A stretch of 42,102 nt of DNA from IMG/VR virus record IMGVR_UViG_3300036790_000204, positions 1 to 42,102 of that record; one strand, given 5' to 3'. Source of the DNA: a virus. Positions 14,664 to 21,443 of this stretch are shown here, piece by piece (position 1 is the stretch's first letter; the number at the start of each line of letters is the position of its first letter). The translations under genes were made by a program, and so were the position numbers. Under the pieces are notes generated by a model, which saw only the letters and a list, made by a program, of their open reading frames with translations, made no database searches and had not been told where the DNA came from.

Positions 14664-15680
14664 ATGGACGACGTGACCGCGCACGCAGTGCGCGCACTGC
14701 AGGCTGCCATCGAAACCCGCGACACCGTGACCACGCTCCTGCACGCCATCGAAACCGAGCGCGCATCGGCGATCGTATTCGCCGCAGCCGTCCTACAGGA
14801 AACCCGCCCCGCCCTCGCCCGCTTCGAGAACTCGATAGAGATGCTGCTCGCCGCCGCCCGGTCCGGCCGCCACGACGGGTACCGCGCCGGACTCGCCGCG
14901 CGGGACCGCCAGGGGGAGAGGACCGGGCGCCCCCCACGGCCCGGCCCCCACCTCCGCGCGCTCCCCGGCGCCTTACGGCACCCGCGCGACCGCCCCGACG
15001 ATCCGCGGGCCGCGCACCCGGCAAAGACGCCTGCGCACCCACGGCCGCCCCTGCACGCGCACGTCCTCGACCGCGTAGTCGGCCGGCCCGTCGAACTCGA
15101 GCCCCGCCCCCTTCGCCCACGCCCGCACGTCCTCGGCGCTGTGCGACAGCAGCCCGGCCTCGCGCCCCGGATCCGGCGTCGACTCGGCGGCCGCTATCGC
15201 GATCGTCGACCCGCGCGGCAGCGCGTGCCGGTACGCGTCCGCCATGCACGCGGCGCGCGCCGCGTCGGTCAGCCACGACGCCATCCCCCACTGCAGGTGC
15301 ACCGGACCGGGCGGCATCCCCGCCTCGGCCGCCGCCTCGAGCAGCGCGGCCGGCCTCAGCAGGGAGCCGGCGAACGAAGCGAGCGCGCCGACTTCCCCCA
15401 TGAACGACTGCGCCCGCAGGGTGACCGCGACGTCATCCGGGTGCGGGTAGCCGCACCAGGCGCCCGCGTTGACCGCCCCCCGGTGAAGGGGGTCGCCGCG
15501 CGACGGCAGCCCGGCGCCACCGAAGATGACCGCCCGCGCGCCCGCGTGCGCGGCCTTCTGCGCCGCCCAAGCGTGCCAGGAGTCGCAGAAGCGGATCATG
15601 CGGGGCGCGGCCGGGCACGCGGCCGTTATGCGCTCGGCCAGCCTGCGCTCGCCCGCGAATCCCCGGTTTCCGCCGCGTAG
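14664..15680 (+). CDS. Small helical protein whose frame runs antisense through a methyltransferase
   Basis: The first ~90 residues (MDDVTAHAVRALQAAIETRD...VLQETRPALARFENSIEMLL) form a convincing helical protein with coiled-coil character. No stop follows until 15680, and from about residue 100 the translation is Pro/Arg/His-rich, the antisense of the methyltransferase-like gene at 14973-15716. Either the original stop was lost at a module junction near 14930-14970, or a 338-residue fusion is made. Only the first 300 bases are credible coding sequence. A weak GAGAGGA ribosome site lies ~14 bases upstream. Confidence 0.4.
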   Translation: MDDVTAHAVRALQAAIETRDTVTTLLHAIETERASAIVFAAAVLQETRPALARFENSIEMLLAAARSGRHDGYRAGLAARDRQGERTGRPPRPGPHLRALPGALRHPRDRPDDPRAAHPAKTPAHPRPPLHAHVLDRVVGRPVELEPRPLRPRPHVLGAVRQQPGLAPRIRRRLGGRYRDRRPARQRVPVRVRHARGARRVGQPRRHPPLQVHRTGRHPRLGRRLEQRGRPQQGAGERSERADFPHERLRPQGDRDVIRVRVAAPGARVDRPPVKGVAARRQPGATEDDRPRARVRGLLRRPSVPGVAEADHAGRGRARGRYALGQPALARESPVSAA

Positions 15681-15716
15681 CTCGTCTAGTAGTCGTGACG
15701 CCGCTGTCACGTCCAT
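14973..15716 (-). CDS. S-adenosyl methyltransferase-like protein (DUF574-type)
   Basis: A 247-residue protein. The order of elements matches the actinobacterial DUF574 SAM methyltransferase family: RLLDELRGGNRGFAGERRLA (family N-terminal GGxxxFxxDRxxA), ARAVIFGGAGLPSRGD in place of the usual D-x-GxGLPT SAM loop, LLRPAALLEAAAEAG, WLTDAARAACMADAYRHALP before the PGS strand. The canonical acidic residue of the SAM loop is not evident, so activity is uncertain. Substrate unknown. It starts at ATG 15716 with GGGGAG 12 bases upstream, next to a strong hairpin. Confidence 0.6.
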   Translation of the reverse strand: MDVTAASRLLDELRGGNRGFAGERRLAERITAACPAAPRMIRFCDSWHAWAAQKAAHAGARAVIFGGAGLPSRGDPLHRGAVNAGAWCGYPHPDDVAVTLRAQSFMGEVGALASFAGSLLRPAALLEAAAEAGMPPGPVHLQWGMASWLTDAARAACMADAYRHALPRGSTIAIAAAESTPDPGREAGLLSHSAEDVRAWAKGAGLEFDGPADYAVEDVRVQGRPWVRRRLCRVRGPRIVGAVARVP

Positions 15717-15735
15717 GGTGAAAGCATCTCCCCGC

Positions 15736-15779
15736 GGGATTCGGCTGCCCTGCGTCTCCCCCGCCCGCAGCCGAATCCC
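15736..15779 (+). terminator. Strong hairpin followed by T-rich sequence
   Basis: GGGATTCGGCTG (15736-15747) and CAGCCGAATCCC (15768-15779) are perfectly complementary with a 20-base loop. On the plus strand TTGTTTGTGG follows, so it can end rightward transcription from 14664 onward. On the minus strand it forms just upstream of the ribosome site of the methyltransferase-like gene and could affect that gene's translation. Confidence 0.55.
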
Positions 15780-15780
15780 T

Positions 15781-15840
15781 TGTTTGTGGTTAATTAACTT
15801 TTCTACACCACAAATTAACTATCTGCACTCGATTGCGCCA
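15781..15840. promoter_or_regulatory. AT-rich segment with inverted and direct repeats
   Basis: In a ~70% GC genome this stretch is conspicuously AT-rich. TTTGTGGT and ACCACAAA form an 8-bp perfect inverted repeat around TAATTAACTTTTCTAC, and TTAATTAACT/AATTAACT is a direct repeat. It lies upstream of the leftward methyltransferase-like gene, so promoter with operator is likely. A site-specific recombination core is an alternative. I see nothing in the remaining ~90 bases to 15933. Confidence 0.4.
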
Positions 15841-15933
15841 AGTGAATAGTCCCGCTCCGAGCGTGGATTCCATGAAAGAACGCATGACGTGCTTTGCGTT
15901 CACTTGCGGAGATCGCATTTGCACGTGCGGCCG

Positions 15934-16383
15934 CTAACGCGCGAGCGCCGCCAGCTGACTGCGGAGCGCGCGGAGATCAGCGCCGTCGATCGTCATCGGG
16001 CGCGGGTCGCCAACCCGAGTCCCCTGGCGAACCGCATACCACCGGCCCGGCTCGCGCCCCCCGTGGGGCGACGACTCCCAGACGCGCCAGCCGGGGAACT
16101 CCGCCTCGATCGCGTCCGCCTCGGCCGCCTCCCGGTCGAGCCGCTCCAGCTCGTCCATCAGCACCCGCAGGTCGACGCGCCTCGCGTGCCTGCGCGCCCC
16201 CCGGATCGTCACCAGGCAGTGCAGGAACGGCAGATCGGACTTCAGGTCGAACTCCGCGTCGGCGTGCTCTGCGATGAACGCCCGCATCCGGCTCACCTGC
16301 CGGTCGTGCGCCAGGCCGCCCGCGCCGGGCAGAGTGCTCTCGGGGAGGACCACGGAAAGCCGGCGCGCCGCCTGCGCGCTCAC
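15934..16383 (-). CDS. Hypothetical protein
   Basis: A 149-residue protein from GTG 16383, in a GTGA overlap with the gene upstream. It has a helical N-terminus (DRQVSRMRAFIAEHADAEFD), a middle with FLHCLVTIRGARRHAR, and a C-terminal WRVWESSPHGGREPGRWYAV segment followed by DGADLRALRSQLAAL. The last part is familiar from small actinobacterial proteins of unknown role. Forms a two-gene unit with 16380-16619. Confidence 0.55.
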   Translation of the reverse strand: MSAQAARRLSVVLPESTLPGAGGLAHDRQVSRMRAFIAEHADAEFDLKSDLPFLHCLVTIRGARRHARRVDLRVLMDELERLDREAAEADAIEAEFPGWRVWESSPHGGREPGRWYAVRQGTRVGDPRPMTIDGADLRALRSQLAALAR

Positions 16384-16619
16384 GACGACACCGTGCCAGG
16401 GCCGTGCTCATCGCGGACCTGCTCGTCCAGCTTCTCGGGCGTCGCATCCCACAGCAGCGCCCCTATACGGTCCTTGCGCGCAGCCCAGTACTCGTTGCGC
16501 TCGTAGTCGAACCCGAAGTCGTAGTCGTGCTCCCAGTTGAGCCGCAGGACGCTGAGCGCCCGTTCCTCGACCCCGGCGCCCCTGGCGGCCGCGCTGCCGC
16601 CGTCCTCTGCCGTTTCCAT
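16380..16619 (-). CDS. Small actinobacterial hypothetical protein
   Basis: A 79-residue protein with a core (LSVLRLNWEHDYDFGFDYER, then NEYWAARKDRIGALL) resembling a widespread short family of actinobacterial genomes of unknown function, in which a Tyr/Trp-rich beta sheet is followed by helices (ATPEKLDEQVRDEHG). ATG 16619 is the first start after the palindrome array at 16689-16781, so the two-gene unit is probably controlled from there. Confidence 0.55.
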   Translation of the reverse strand: METAEDGGSAAARGAGVEERALSVLRLNWEHDYDFGFDYERNEYWAARKDRIGALLWDATPEKLDEQVRDEHGPGTVSS

Positions 16620-16688
16620 CCTGCGTCACCCCATGCTGCGTTTCGTTTCCCGTGAGTGGGAGGAAGATTAGGCGACGTCAGAGGGGGG

Positions 16689-16781
16689 ATGGTTTCCGTG
16701 CGGAAACCATCCGGAAAGAGAGCTTTCCGTGATTGCCTCACGGGAGGGGTTTCCCGAAGGAAACGGTTTCCGCGCGGAAAC
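16689..16781. repeat. Array of four GTTTCC/GGAAAC palindromes
   Basis: Four inverted repeats with a common TTTCC core occur in 93 bases: ATGGTTTCCG-TG-CGGAAACCAT arms at 16689-16698/16701-16710; CGGAAAG-AGAG-CTTTCCG at 16712-16729; GTTTCC-CGAA-GGAAAC at 16749-16764; GTTTCCG-CG-CGGAAAC at 16766-16781, touching the stop of the XRE-TPR gene. They lie between that regulator's end and the promoter region of 16619-15934. Multiple operator sites for a dimeric regulator fit best; a multi-hairpin terminator of the XRE-TPR transcript is an alternative. Confidence 0.6.
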
Positions 16782-17968
16782 TAGATGACGCCCATGCGCC
16801 ACGCAAGGCCGCGAAGATCATTCCCCGGCGCCTGGTCAATCATGAACGCCACAAGATCCCGGATCAACGGCGAATTCCGCACCTGATCAGGGGAAAGCCG
16901 CTCAGCCGTCTTCAGCGCCCGCACGGCGTCCGAGTGCCTGCCGAGCATCGCATGCGCCCGGGCCGACTCGATCCGCAGCGCAGCCCGACGGTTGTTGCTC
17001 GCCAGCGCGCGCGGGTCGACCTTGTCGGCGTGCGCGAGCGCCTGCCCGGCGTTTCCGGCCTCCACCGCCAGCGACGCCAGCCACACCCGCGCGTTGGACG
17101 GCCCGGCAAGCTCCCACGCGTCGGCCCGGTCCTCCATCCGCGACGCGAGCCGCATCGCCTCGGCCCCCTGGTCGGCGGCCCCGTCATGGTCGCCCTGCAC
17201 CGCCCGCGCCAGAGCCGCCGATAGCCGCAGCATGACCAGCACCTCGAGCGCCATGCCCCCCTGCCCGGCGTGGGCGTCCATCCGATCGGCCGCCTGCGGC
17301 GTCGTCATCAGCGCCCGCGGCCGGTTCGCCGAGCTGCGCGCATGCGCTGCCCCGAACGCCGCCGCGCCCTCCCACACCGGGTCGCCGAGCAGCGCCGCGG
17401 CCTGCCTGCCCCGCTCGGCGGCCACCCACGCGAGATCAGGCTGGTTGGCGTACCGGAGGGTGATCACGGCGTTCGCCGTGGCCGGCACCAGCAGCCGCAG
17501 CGCCTCGTCCCGGCTCGACCCGCCGGACGCCGCGTGGACCTCGAGCTCGCCGATCAGGGTGGGCAGCAGAGGCAGCAGTGCATCCCAGTCCGAGACGCGC
17601 AGCGCGGCGTCGGCCTGGTCGTTCAGCTCCGCCAGCACGGCCACCGGGCGTGCGCCCATGTCCGGCGGGTCATCGGGCGCGGAGTCGAGCAGCGCCGACC
17701 GCAGCGGGTTCAGGTTCAGGGAACGGCGGCCGGCCTGAACTTCCGGAGCGGGCTCGCCGAGCAGCGCGTCGGCGGACACCTCGAGCGCGTCGGCCAGCGC
17801 CCCGATGTCGCTGCGCTTGTCCAGCGGCAGCCGGCCGTTCTCGATCTTGGACAGCCACCCCTTGGTGCGCCCGACGCGGCCCGCAGCTATCTCGAGGGAG
17901 AGCCCTTTCGCGCGCCTCGCTCTGCGCACTGCCATCCCTATGCGGCCGCGATCGCTGTTAGACTCCAC
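16781..17968 (-). CDS. XRE-family regulator with C-terminal TPR-like domain
   Basis: A 395-residue protein. Residues ~9-62 form an XRE HTH (MAVRRARRAKGLSLEIAAGR, GRTKGWLSKIENGRLPLDKR). Residues ~110-395 are a chain of Ala-rich helix pairs (DLAWVAAERGRQAAALLGDP; ADAWELAGPSNARVWLASLA; VEAGNAGQALAHADKV) that look like TPR repeats. This layout is common in actinobacterial regulators in which TPRs bind a peptide or small ligand. The start lies next to a 13-bp inverted repeat (17969-18030), probably its autoregulatory operator. The target genes are not identifiable from sequence. Confidence 0.8.
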   Translation of the reverse strand: MESNSDRGRIGMAVRRARRAKGLSLEIAAGRVGRTKGWLSKIENGRLPLDKRSDIGALADALEVSADALLGEPAPEVQAGRRSLNLNPLRSALLDSAPDDPPDMGARPVAVLAELNDQADAALRVSDWDALLPLLPTLIGELEVHAASGGSSRDEALRLLVPATANAVITLRYANQPDLAWVAAERGRQAAALLGDPVWEGAAAFGAAHARSSANRPRALMTTPQAADRMDAHAGQGGMALEVLVMLRLSAALARAVQGDHDGAADQGAEAMRLASRMEDRADAWELAGPSNARVWLASLAVEAGNAGQALAHADKVDPRALASNNRRAALRIESARAHAMLGRHSDAVRALKTAERLSPDQVRNSPLIRDLVAFMIDQAPGNDLRGLAWRMGVI

Positions 17969-18064
17969 GACAGAACCTCGCCTGTTGCTGGAAGACTCGA
18001 CATCTGCCAGCGTACGCGCGAGGTTCTGTCATGTGCGCTGTACGTGGTCAACGCGTTATGACAG
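17969..18064. promoter_or_regulatory. Promoter/operator region of the XRE-TPR gene
   Basis: GACAGAACCTCGC (17969-17981) and GCGAGGTTCTGTC (18018-18030) form a perfect 13-bp inverted repeat with a 36-base spacer, starting immediately before ATG 17968. A second inverted repeat CTGTCAT (18026-18032)/ATGACAG (18058-18064) overlaps it. The spacing of about three helical turns between half-sites suggests looping or two dimers. The stretch is less GC-rich than its flanks. Confidence 0.5.
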
Positions 18065-18071
18065 CCAGCGG

Positions 18072-18332
18072 CTAGGCGTCGGCCTCGAATAGCACGTGCA
18101 TCCCGAGCTCGGTTCCGTCGGCGAGCGTCGCCGTCACCCGGTCGGCCAGTCCGCAGGCAAGGTGAGCGGGCGTCTCGTGCACGGTGACCTGTCTGACGTC
18201 GCAGCTCGCGGCGAGCGCCATGGCCAGCGCGTAGCCGGCAGAGCGACGCGGTGCGGGCTCGGGCAGCTCGCCGTCAAAAAGCGTGTTCACACCGCCACGA
18301 TAGGCGACACACCCGACATTCGCGGGCGTCAT
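18072..18332 (-). CDS. Hypothetical protein
   Basis: An 86-residue protein from ATG 18332 in an ATGA overlap with the DUF6221-like gene. It contains NTLFDGELPEPAPRRSAGYA and a C-terminal beta-like segment (DRVTATLADGTELGMHVLFE). No family recognised. Last gene of the 19269-18072 unit. Confidence 0.5.
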   Translation of the reverse strand: MTPANVGCVAYRGGVNTLFDGELPEPAPRRSAGYALAMALAASCDVRQVTVHETPAHLACGLADRVTATLADGTELGMHVLFEADA

Positions 18333-18895
18333 TCGCCTGACGCGGCTTCCCCGATACCGGCGTCGGGCTTCCACGCCGGGCTGCAGTCGTCGTGGTCAGA
18401 CCAGATGCCGGCGAGATGCCGCAGCGCCAGCGGAGGCGCAGGCTCCGGGCGCTCGCCGTCCCCCCTCGGCCGCCGCCAGTACGACTCTTCGGTGTAGTCG
18501 AACCTTTCCCAGCCGTCGTTTCCGCGCGCGGTGTTGCGCTCCCAGCCGTCGCCGTCTGGCGCGTCGTCGGCGCCGTCCCACGCCTTGCGCTGGCCGGAGG
18601 TGGTCGCGTAGTCCCATGCCGGGTTGGCGCACCGAGCGTGCATCTGCTCGTCGGTTTCGGGCTCGCGCCCGGCCGGGGCGTGCATCGCGACGATCGCCCG
18701 CATGGCCTCGACCTCGCGCAGCACGCCGTGGCACGTGGCCTCGACATCCCGCCAGGAATGCCAGCCGGGGATCTCGCAGCCGAGGAAGCGCGGGCCTTTC
18801 AGGGCCGCGATCGTGTCCTGCGCGACGGCGAGAAGCTCGCGGGCACCGCGCTCCCGGTCATCCAGTCGCGCCGTCAAGAACTCGACGATCGTCAT
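18329..18895 (-). CDS. DUF6221-like protein, long form
   Basis: A 188-residue protein starting MTIVEFLTARLDDRERGARE at ATG 18895 (ATGA overlap). The N-terminal helix, the central HSWRDVEATCHGVLREVEAM segment with RAIVAMHAPAG, and the C-terminal LALRHLAGIWSDHDD segment match the actinobacterial DUF6221 family of unknown function. It has an insert rich in Trp, Asp and Glu (residues ~105-150). It is a paralogue of the neighbour at 18892-19269; both start with the same 11 residues. Confidence 0.65.
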   Translation of the reverse strand: MTIVEFLTARLDDRERGARELLAVAQDTIAALKGPRFLGCEIPGWHSWRDVEATCHGVLREVEAMRAIVAMHAPAGREPETDEQMHARCANPAWDYATTSGQRKAWDGADDAPDGDGWERNTARGNDGWERFDYTEESYWRRPRGDGERPEPAPPLALRHLAGIWSDHDDCSPAWKPDAGIGEAASGE

Positions 18896-19269
18896 GCGGG
18901 ATGCCCCGGCGGGTAGTCGGGGTGGTCGGACCACACTTCGGCGCGGTCCCAGATGCACGCCAGCACCATCGACGCCAGCGGCGGGAACAGGACTCGGTCG
19001 AGGAGCGTCTTCGGGTTTCGCAGGGTCTCGTAGCGGGCGATGATCGCGCGGTCGGCCTTGACCTCGCGGAGCGCCCGCTGGGGGTCGTTGAGGGCGATGT
19101 GGTCGGCGTCGGCCCCGCACGCGTTGGCCGCGCACGCGCCATCCCAGTGCGGGTCGTCGCACGTGATGATGATGTCGTCGCCCGTCGCGCGCCAGTCGCC
19201 GGGCGTCGCCGCCTCGGCCGCCGCCGCCCGCTCGTTCAAGCGCGCCGTCAGGAACTCGACGATCGTCAC
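18892..19269 (-). CDS. DUF6221-like protein, short form
   Basis: A 125-residue protein beginning MTIVEFLTARLNERAAAAEA. It shows the family features: the N-terminal EFLxARL helix, NDPQRALREVKADRAIIARY and the C-terminal LASMVLACIWDRAEVWSDHP. Function unknown. Found here as a tandem pair with the longer paralogue downstream, between an XRE-TPR and a GntR regulator. Confidence 0.65.
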   Translation of the reverse strand: MTIVEFLTARLNERAAAAEAATPGDWRATGDDIIITCDDPHWDGACAANACGADADHIALNDPQRALREVKADRAIIARYETLRNPKTLLDRVLFPPLASMVLACIWDRAEVWSDHPDYPPGHPA

Positions 19270-19273
19270 TGAT

Positions 19274-19879
19274 TCATCCTGTGCTCGGGTCGGGGGCGCC
19301 TTTCGCTGCCGCCGACACCGCGGTCACCCGCAGCGGGCCGAGTGCCGCCCGCGCCGCGATCGCCGCCACGGACAGCGCCGCGTCGGGCTCTGCGGATTCC
19401 ACTGTCACCCGGACCACGATGCTGCCGTGCACCCGCTCAGTTCTCGCGTCGCTGACCGCCGGGTGCCGCTTGGCCGCCGCCGGCAGGGCCGCGTCAACCC
19501 TGGCGGCCTCCTTGTCGGCCTCGCCGCCCTCCGGCAGCCGGGCGAAGAAGTCAGCGAGCCACAGACGCCGGGCCGGAACAGTCATGCCGCGGCGTGGCAC
19601 CGCCTCGAGGAGCCCCTCGCCGACGAGCTGCCGGAAAGCCTGCTGGACAGTGTGCTGGCTGACCCCCGTCTCGACGGCCAGCTCGGGGCCGGACGGGAAC
19701 CGCGCGCCGAGGATGTCGAAGTCGCCTGCCAGGATGCGGACGCGTAGCCAGTCCGCTACCTGCTCGTAGCCCGAGGCGCTTGTGGTGACTCTCAACCGGC
19801 TCCCTTTCCCGCGCGCACCGCTGTTCCGGAACATCGTAGAGCCAGCGGCCTTAGAGGCTCTCTTTGAAGGGCTTGACAT
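19274..19879 (-). CDS. GntR-family transcriptional regulator
   Basis: A 201-residue protein. Residues ~38-105 are a GntR winged helix (YEQVADWLRVRILAGDFDIL, FPSGPELAVETGVSQHTVQQ, LVGEGLLEAVPRRGMTVPAR). The C-terminal ~90 residues are short for a FadR- or HutC-type effector domain. ATG 19879 is preceded by GAGGAAA. It is divergent from the transfer-like module and faces an operator region. In conjugative elements such as pSAM2, GntR-type KorSA represses transfer genes, so a similar role is inferred here. Confidence 0.8.
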   Translation of the reverse strand: MSSPSKRASKAAGSTMFRNSGARGKGSRLRVTTSASGYEQVADWLRVRILAGDFDILGARFPSGPELAVETGVSQHTVQQAFRQLVGEGLLEAVPRRGMTVPARRLWLADFFARLPEGGEADKEAARVDAALPAAAKRHPAVSDARTERVHGSIVVRVTVESAEPDAALSVAAIAARAALGPLRVTAVSAAAKGAPDPSTG

Positions 19880-19937
19880 CGGCGTTTCCTCGGTTAGCCT
19901 AAGACTGCAAGATAAGCCTTAGCCACTAAGGCTAACC
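19873..19937 (+). promoter_or_regulatory. Rightward promoter and GntR-type operators
   Basis: TTGACA at 19873-19878 and TAGCCT at 19895-19900 (16-base spacer) make a plausible promoter reading into the transfer-like module. GGTTAGCCT (19892-19900) is the inverse of AGGCTAACC (19929-19937). Inside them sits the perfect palindrome GCCTTAG-CCA-CTAAGGC (19916-19932). The palindromes overlap the -10 and the start of transcription, as expected for repression by the divergent GntR protein, whose own start codon overlaps the -35. Confidence 0.6.
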
Positions 19938-19957
19938 CATCCCACGAAGGAGCGCCC

Positions 19958-20005
19958 ATGGGCAAGATCCTGATCGAGACCGTCCCCAAGCAGGGCGGCA
20001 AGTAG
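19958..20005 (+). CDS. 15-residue peptide, first frame of the transfer-like module
   Basis: ATG 19958 follows a perfect AAGGAG (19946-19951) by six bases, the best ribosome site in this region, and encodes MGKILIETVPKQGGK before TAG. The good initiation signal directly after the regulated promoter suggests a real micro-protein or a leader peptide. Basic with a short hydrophobic core; no family recognised. Confidence 0.5.
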   Translation: MGKILIETVPKQGGK

Positions 20006-20089
20006 CTCGCACGCAAGCAGGCCGCCACGGCGACCCAATCACCGTGACGGCCCTAGCACCCAAACCGAACCAGCCGATCGGGGCACCTG

Positions 20090-20197
20090 ATGATCACCGT
20101 AATCCGCAACGCGATCCGCGCCTACCGCTGCAGCAAGTGCGCCGGCACCTCCACCTACGCCGCCGTCTGCTGCGGCGAGCCGATGTCGGGGGGCTGA
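20090..20197 (+). CDS. 35-residue zinc-finger-like peptide
   Basis: ATG 20090 to TGA 20197 encodes a basic peptide with CSKC and CC spaced by 10 residues (YRCSKCAGTSTYAAVCCGEP), a plausible treble Cys cluster. A GGGG stretch precedes the start. It lies between the 15-residue peptide and the membrane protein at 20201. Probably a small DNA- or protein-binding element of the module. Confidence 0.45.
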   Translation: MITVIRNAIRAYRCSKCAGTSTYAAVCCGEPMSGG

Positions 20198-20200
20198 GCG

Positions 20201-20596
20201 GTGAGCCACAACGACTGGCTTCAGGACTGCGAGCTTGCCGACCCGGACACGGCCGTCGTCGTCCACATCCACGACGGCCGCCCGTTCCGCCGGCTCACCG
20301 CTGCCTGCGGCGCGAGCCTCCCCGCCGAGGACGACAGCAACGCCCCCAGCCCCGACGCTCCCCTGTGCGTCCGCTGCGCAAAGGAATGCTGGCGGGCGGA
20401 AAGCCAGCCCCGCTGGACGCTGAGCCGCGCCGTGACCATCGTGGTCGTGGTCCTGCTCACTGCCGCCTCGGCTTACATCGGCTACCGCGTCGCCCAGTCG
20501 AGCGCCCCGGCCCCGGTCAACGTCCCCGCCTACTTCTGCCCCGCCGGCCAGCACGTGGCCAGCGTCTCGGGCGTCTGGCCGGTGTGCGCCCGATGA
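20201..20596 (+). CDS. Single-pass membrane protein with cysteine motif
   Basis: A 131-residue protein from GTG 20201 preceded by GGGGGG. The N-terminal half is soluble with a CGASLP...LCVRCAKECW cluster (possible zinc site), then a membrane helix at ~residues 75-95 (AVTIVVVVLLTAASAYIGYR) and a short extracellular tail with two Cys. It ends in an ATGA overlap with the next gene. Similar small membrane proteins occur in Streptomyces plasmid transfer regions. Confidence 0.6.
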   Translation: MSHNDWLQDCELADPDTAVVVHIHDGRPFRRLTAACGASLPAEDDSNAPSPDAPLCVRCAKECWRAESQPRWTLSRAVTIVVVVLLTAASAYIGYRVAQSSAPAPVNVPAYFCPAGQHVASVSGVWPVCAR

Positions 20597-21108
20597 ACCG
20601 CGCCGACCGCGCCAAGTGGAAGCGCGCCGAGACGATCGATGACCTTGCCGCGCTGGTGATCTCGTGGCTGAACGGGGACATCGAGCAGACCCCGAGCCAC
20701 ACCGGGGGACCGGAGACCGAGACCATCCCGCTTATCCCGGTGCTGACCCGCGCCAACCGCGCCGGGTTCCTCACCGAGATCAGCCAGCGCGCCGACGGCG
20801 ACGACGAGGCGTGGGTGGCCGGCTTCGCATCCGACGCCGCCCTGCTCGGCCTGCTGGCCGCGACCGCCGGGACGCCCCTGATCGTCGCCGCCTGCCGTGG
20901 CACGGTCCACGACTGCGACCGGGCCGGGATCTGGTGGTACTGCCCGTGGAAGGAAGTCGCGAACTTCTGGGCCGAGCGGTGCCCGCACGTCAAAGACGAG
21001 CTTTACGCCTGCTGGTACGTCACCGTCCGCGACCCCGAGCCGGGCCGCAACAACGTGCTGTGGCCAGCTCTCGAGGCGTTCGCCCTCGCTTCGCGGGTGA
21101 TCTCGTGA
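20593..21108 (+). CDS. DUF6919-like protein, copy 1
   Basis: A 171-residue protein starting MNRADRAKWKRAETIDDLAA. It resembles a Streptomyces family of unknown function that I recall as DUF6919: DLAALVISWLNGDI, IPLIPVLTRANRAGFLTEIS, GTPLIVAACRG, WWYCPWKEVANFW and a C-terminal ALEAFALASRVIS. A paralogue lies at 21440-21958, with about the same length and the same last nine residues. Coupled by ATGA before and GTGA after. Confidence 0.65.
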   Translation: MNRADRAKWKRAETIDDLAALVISWLNGDIEQTPSHTGGPETETIPLIPVLTRANRAGFLTEISQRADGDDEAWVAGFASDAALLGLLAATAGTPLIVAACRGTVHDCDRAGIWWYCPWKEVANFWAERCPHVKDELYACWYVTVRDPEPGRNNVLWPALEAFALASRVIS

Positions 21109-21443
21109 CCGCCCCCGACCGGGACAACCTCGCCGAGTACGAGGTCGAGCTAGACGCCAAGCCCGTCACTGGCCTCTCGATCCTCAAGGGCGTGGCCTAC
21201 TTGATGCCGTCGACCTCGGCGCAGGCCGCTTTCTGCGAGGCGCTCGTCGAGTGCCGCGAGATCGCCCGGCGCAACCTCAAGGGCAGCCGCGCCTACCGCC
21301 AGATCTTCGGCGACGACGAGAGCGAGCCGATCGCCAAGTGCCACGAGACGCCCGGCGACGACGACCACGGGGCGACTAGCCGACTCGAAGCCGATGTGGC
21401 CCGGATGGTCCGCGAGGGCCGCAAGAACTGGAGCGACCAGTGA
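21105..21443 (+). CDS. Hypothetical protein between the duplicated genes
   Basis: A 112-residue protein from GTG 21105 (GTGA overlap). Segments YEVELDAKPVTGLSILKGVA and MPSTSAQAAFCEALVECREI are followed by an acidic, charged C-terminus (ADVARMVREGRKNWSDQ). No family recognised. It ends in a GTGA overlap with the second DUF6919-like gene. Confidence 0.55.
   Translation: MTAPDRDNLAEYEVELDAKPVTGLSILKGVAYLMPSTSAQAAFCEALVECREIARRNLKGSRAYRQIFGDDESEPIAKCHETPGDDDHGATSRLEADVARMVREGRKNWSDQ

Noticed and set aside
14923-14944. CCGGGC/GCCCGG hairpin as the terminator between the convergent genes
   Set aside because: Only six pairs in very GC-rich sequence, without a T-run; not distinguishable from chance.
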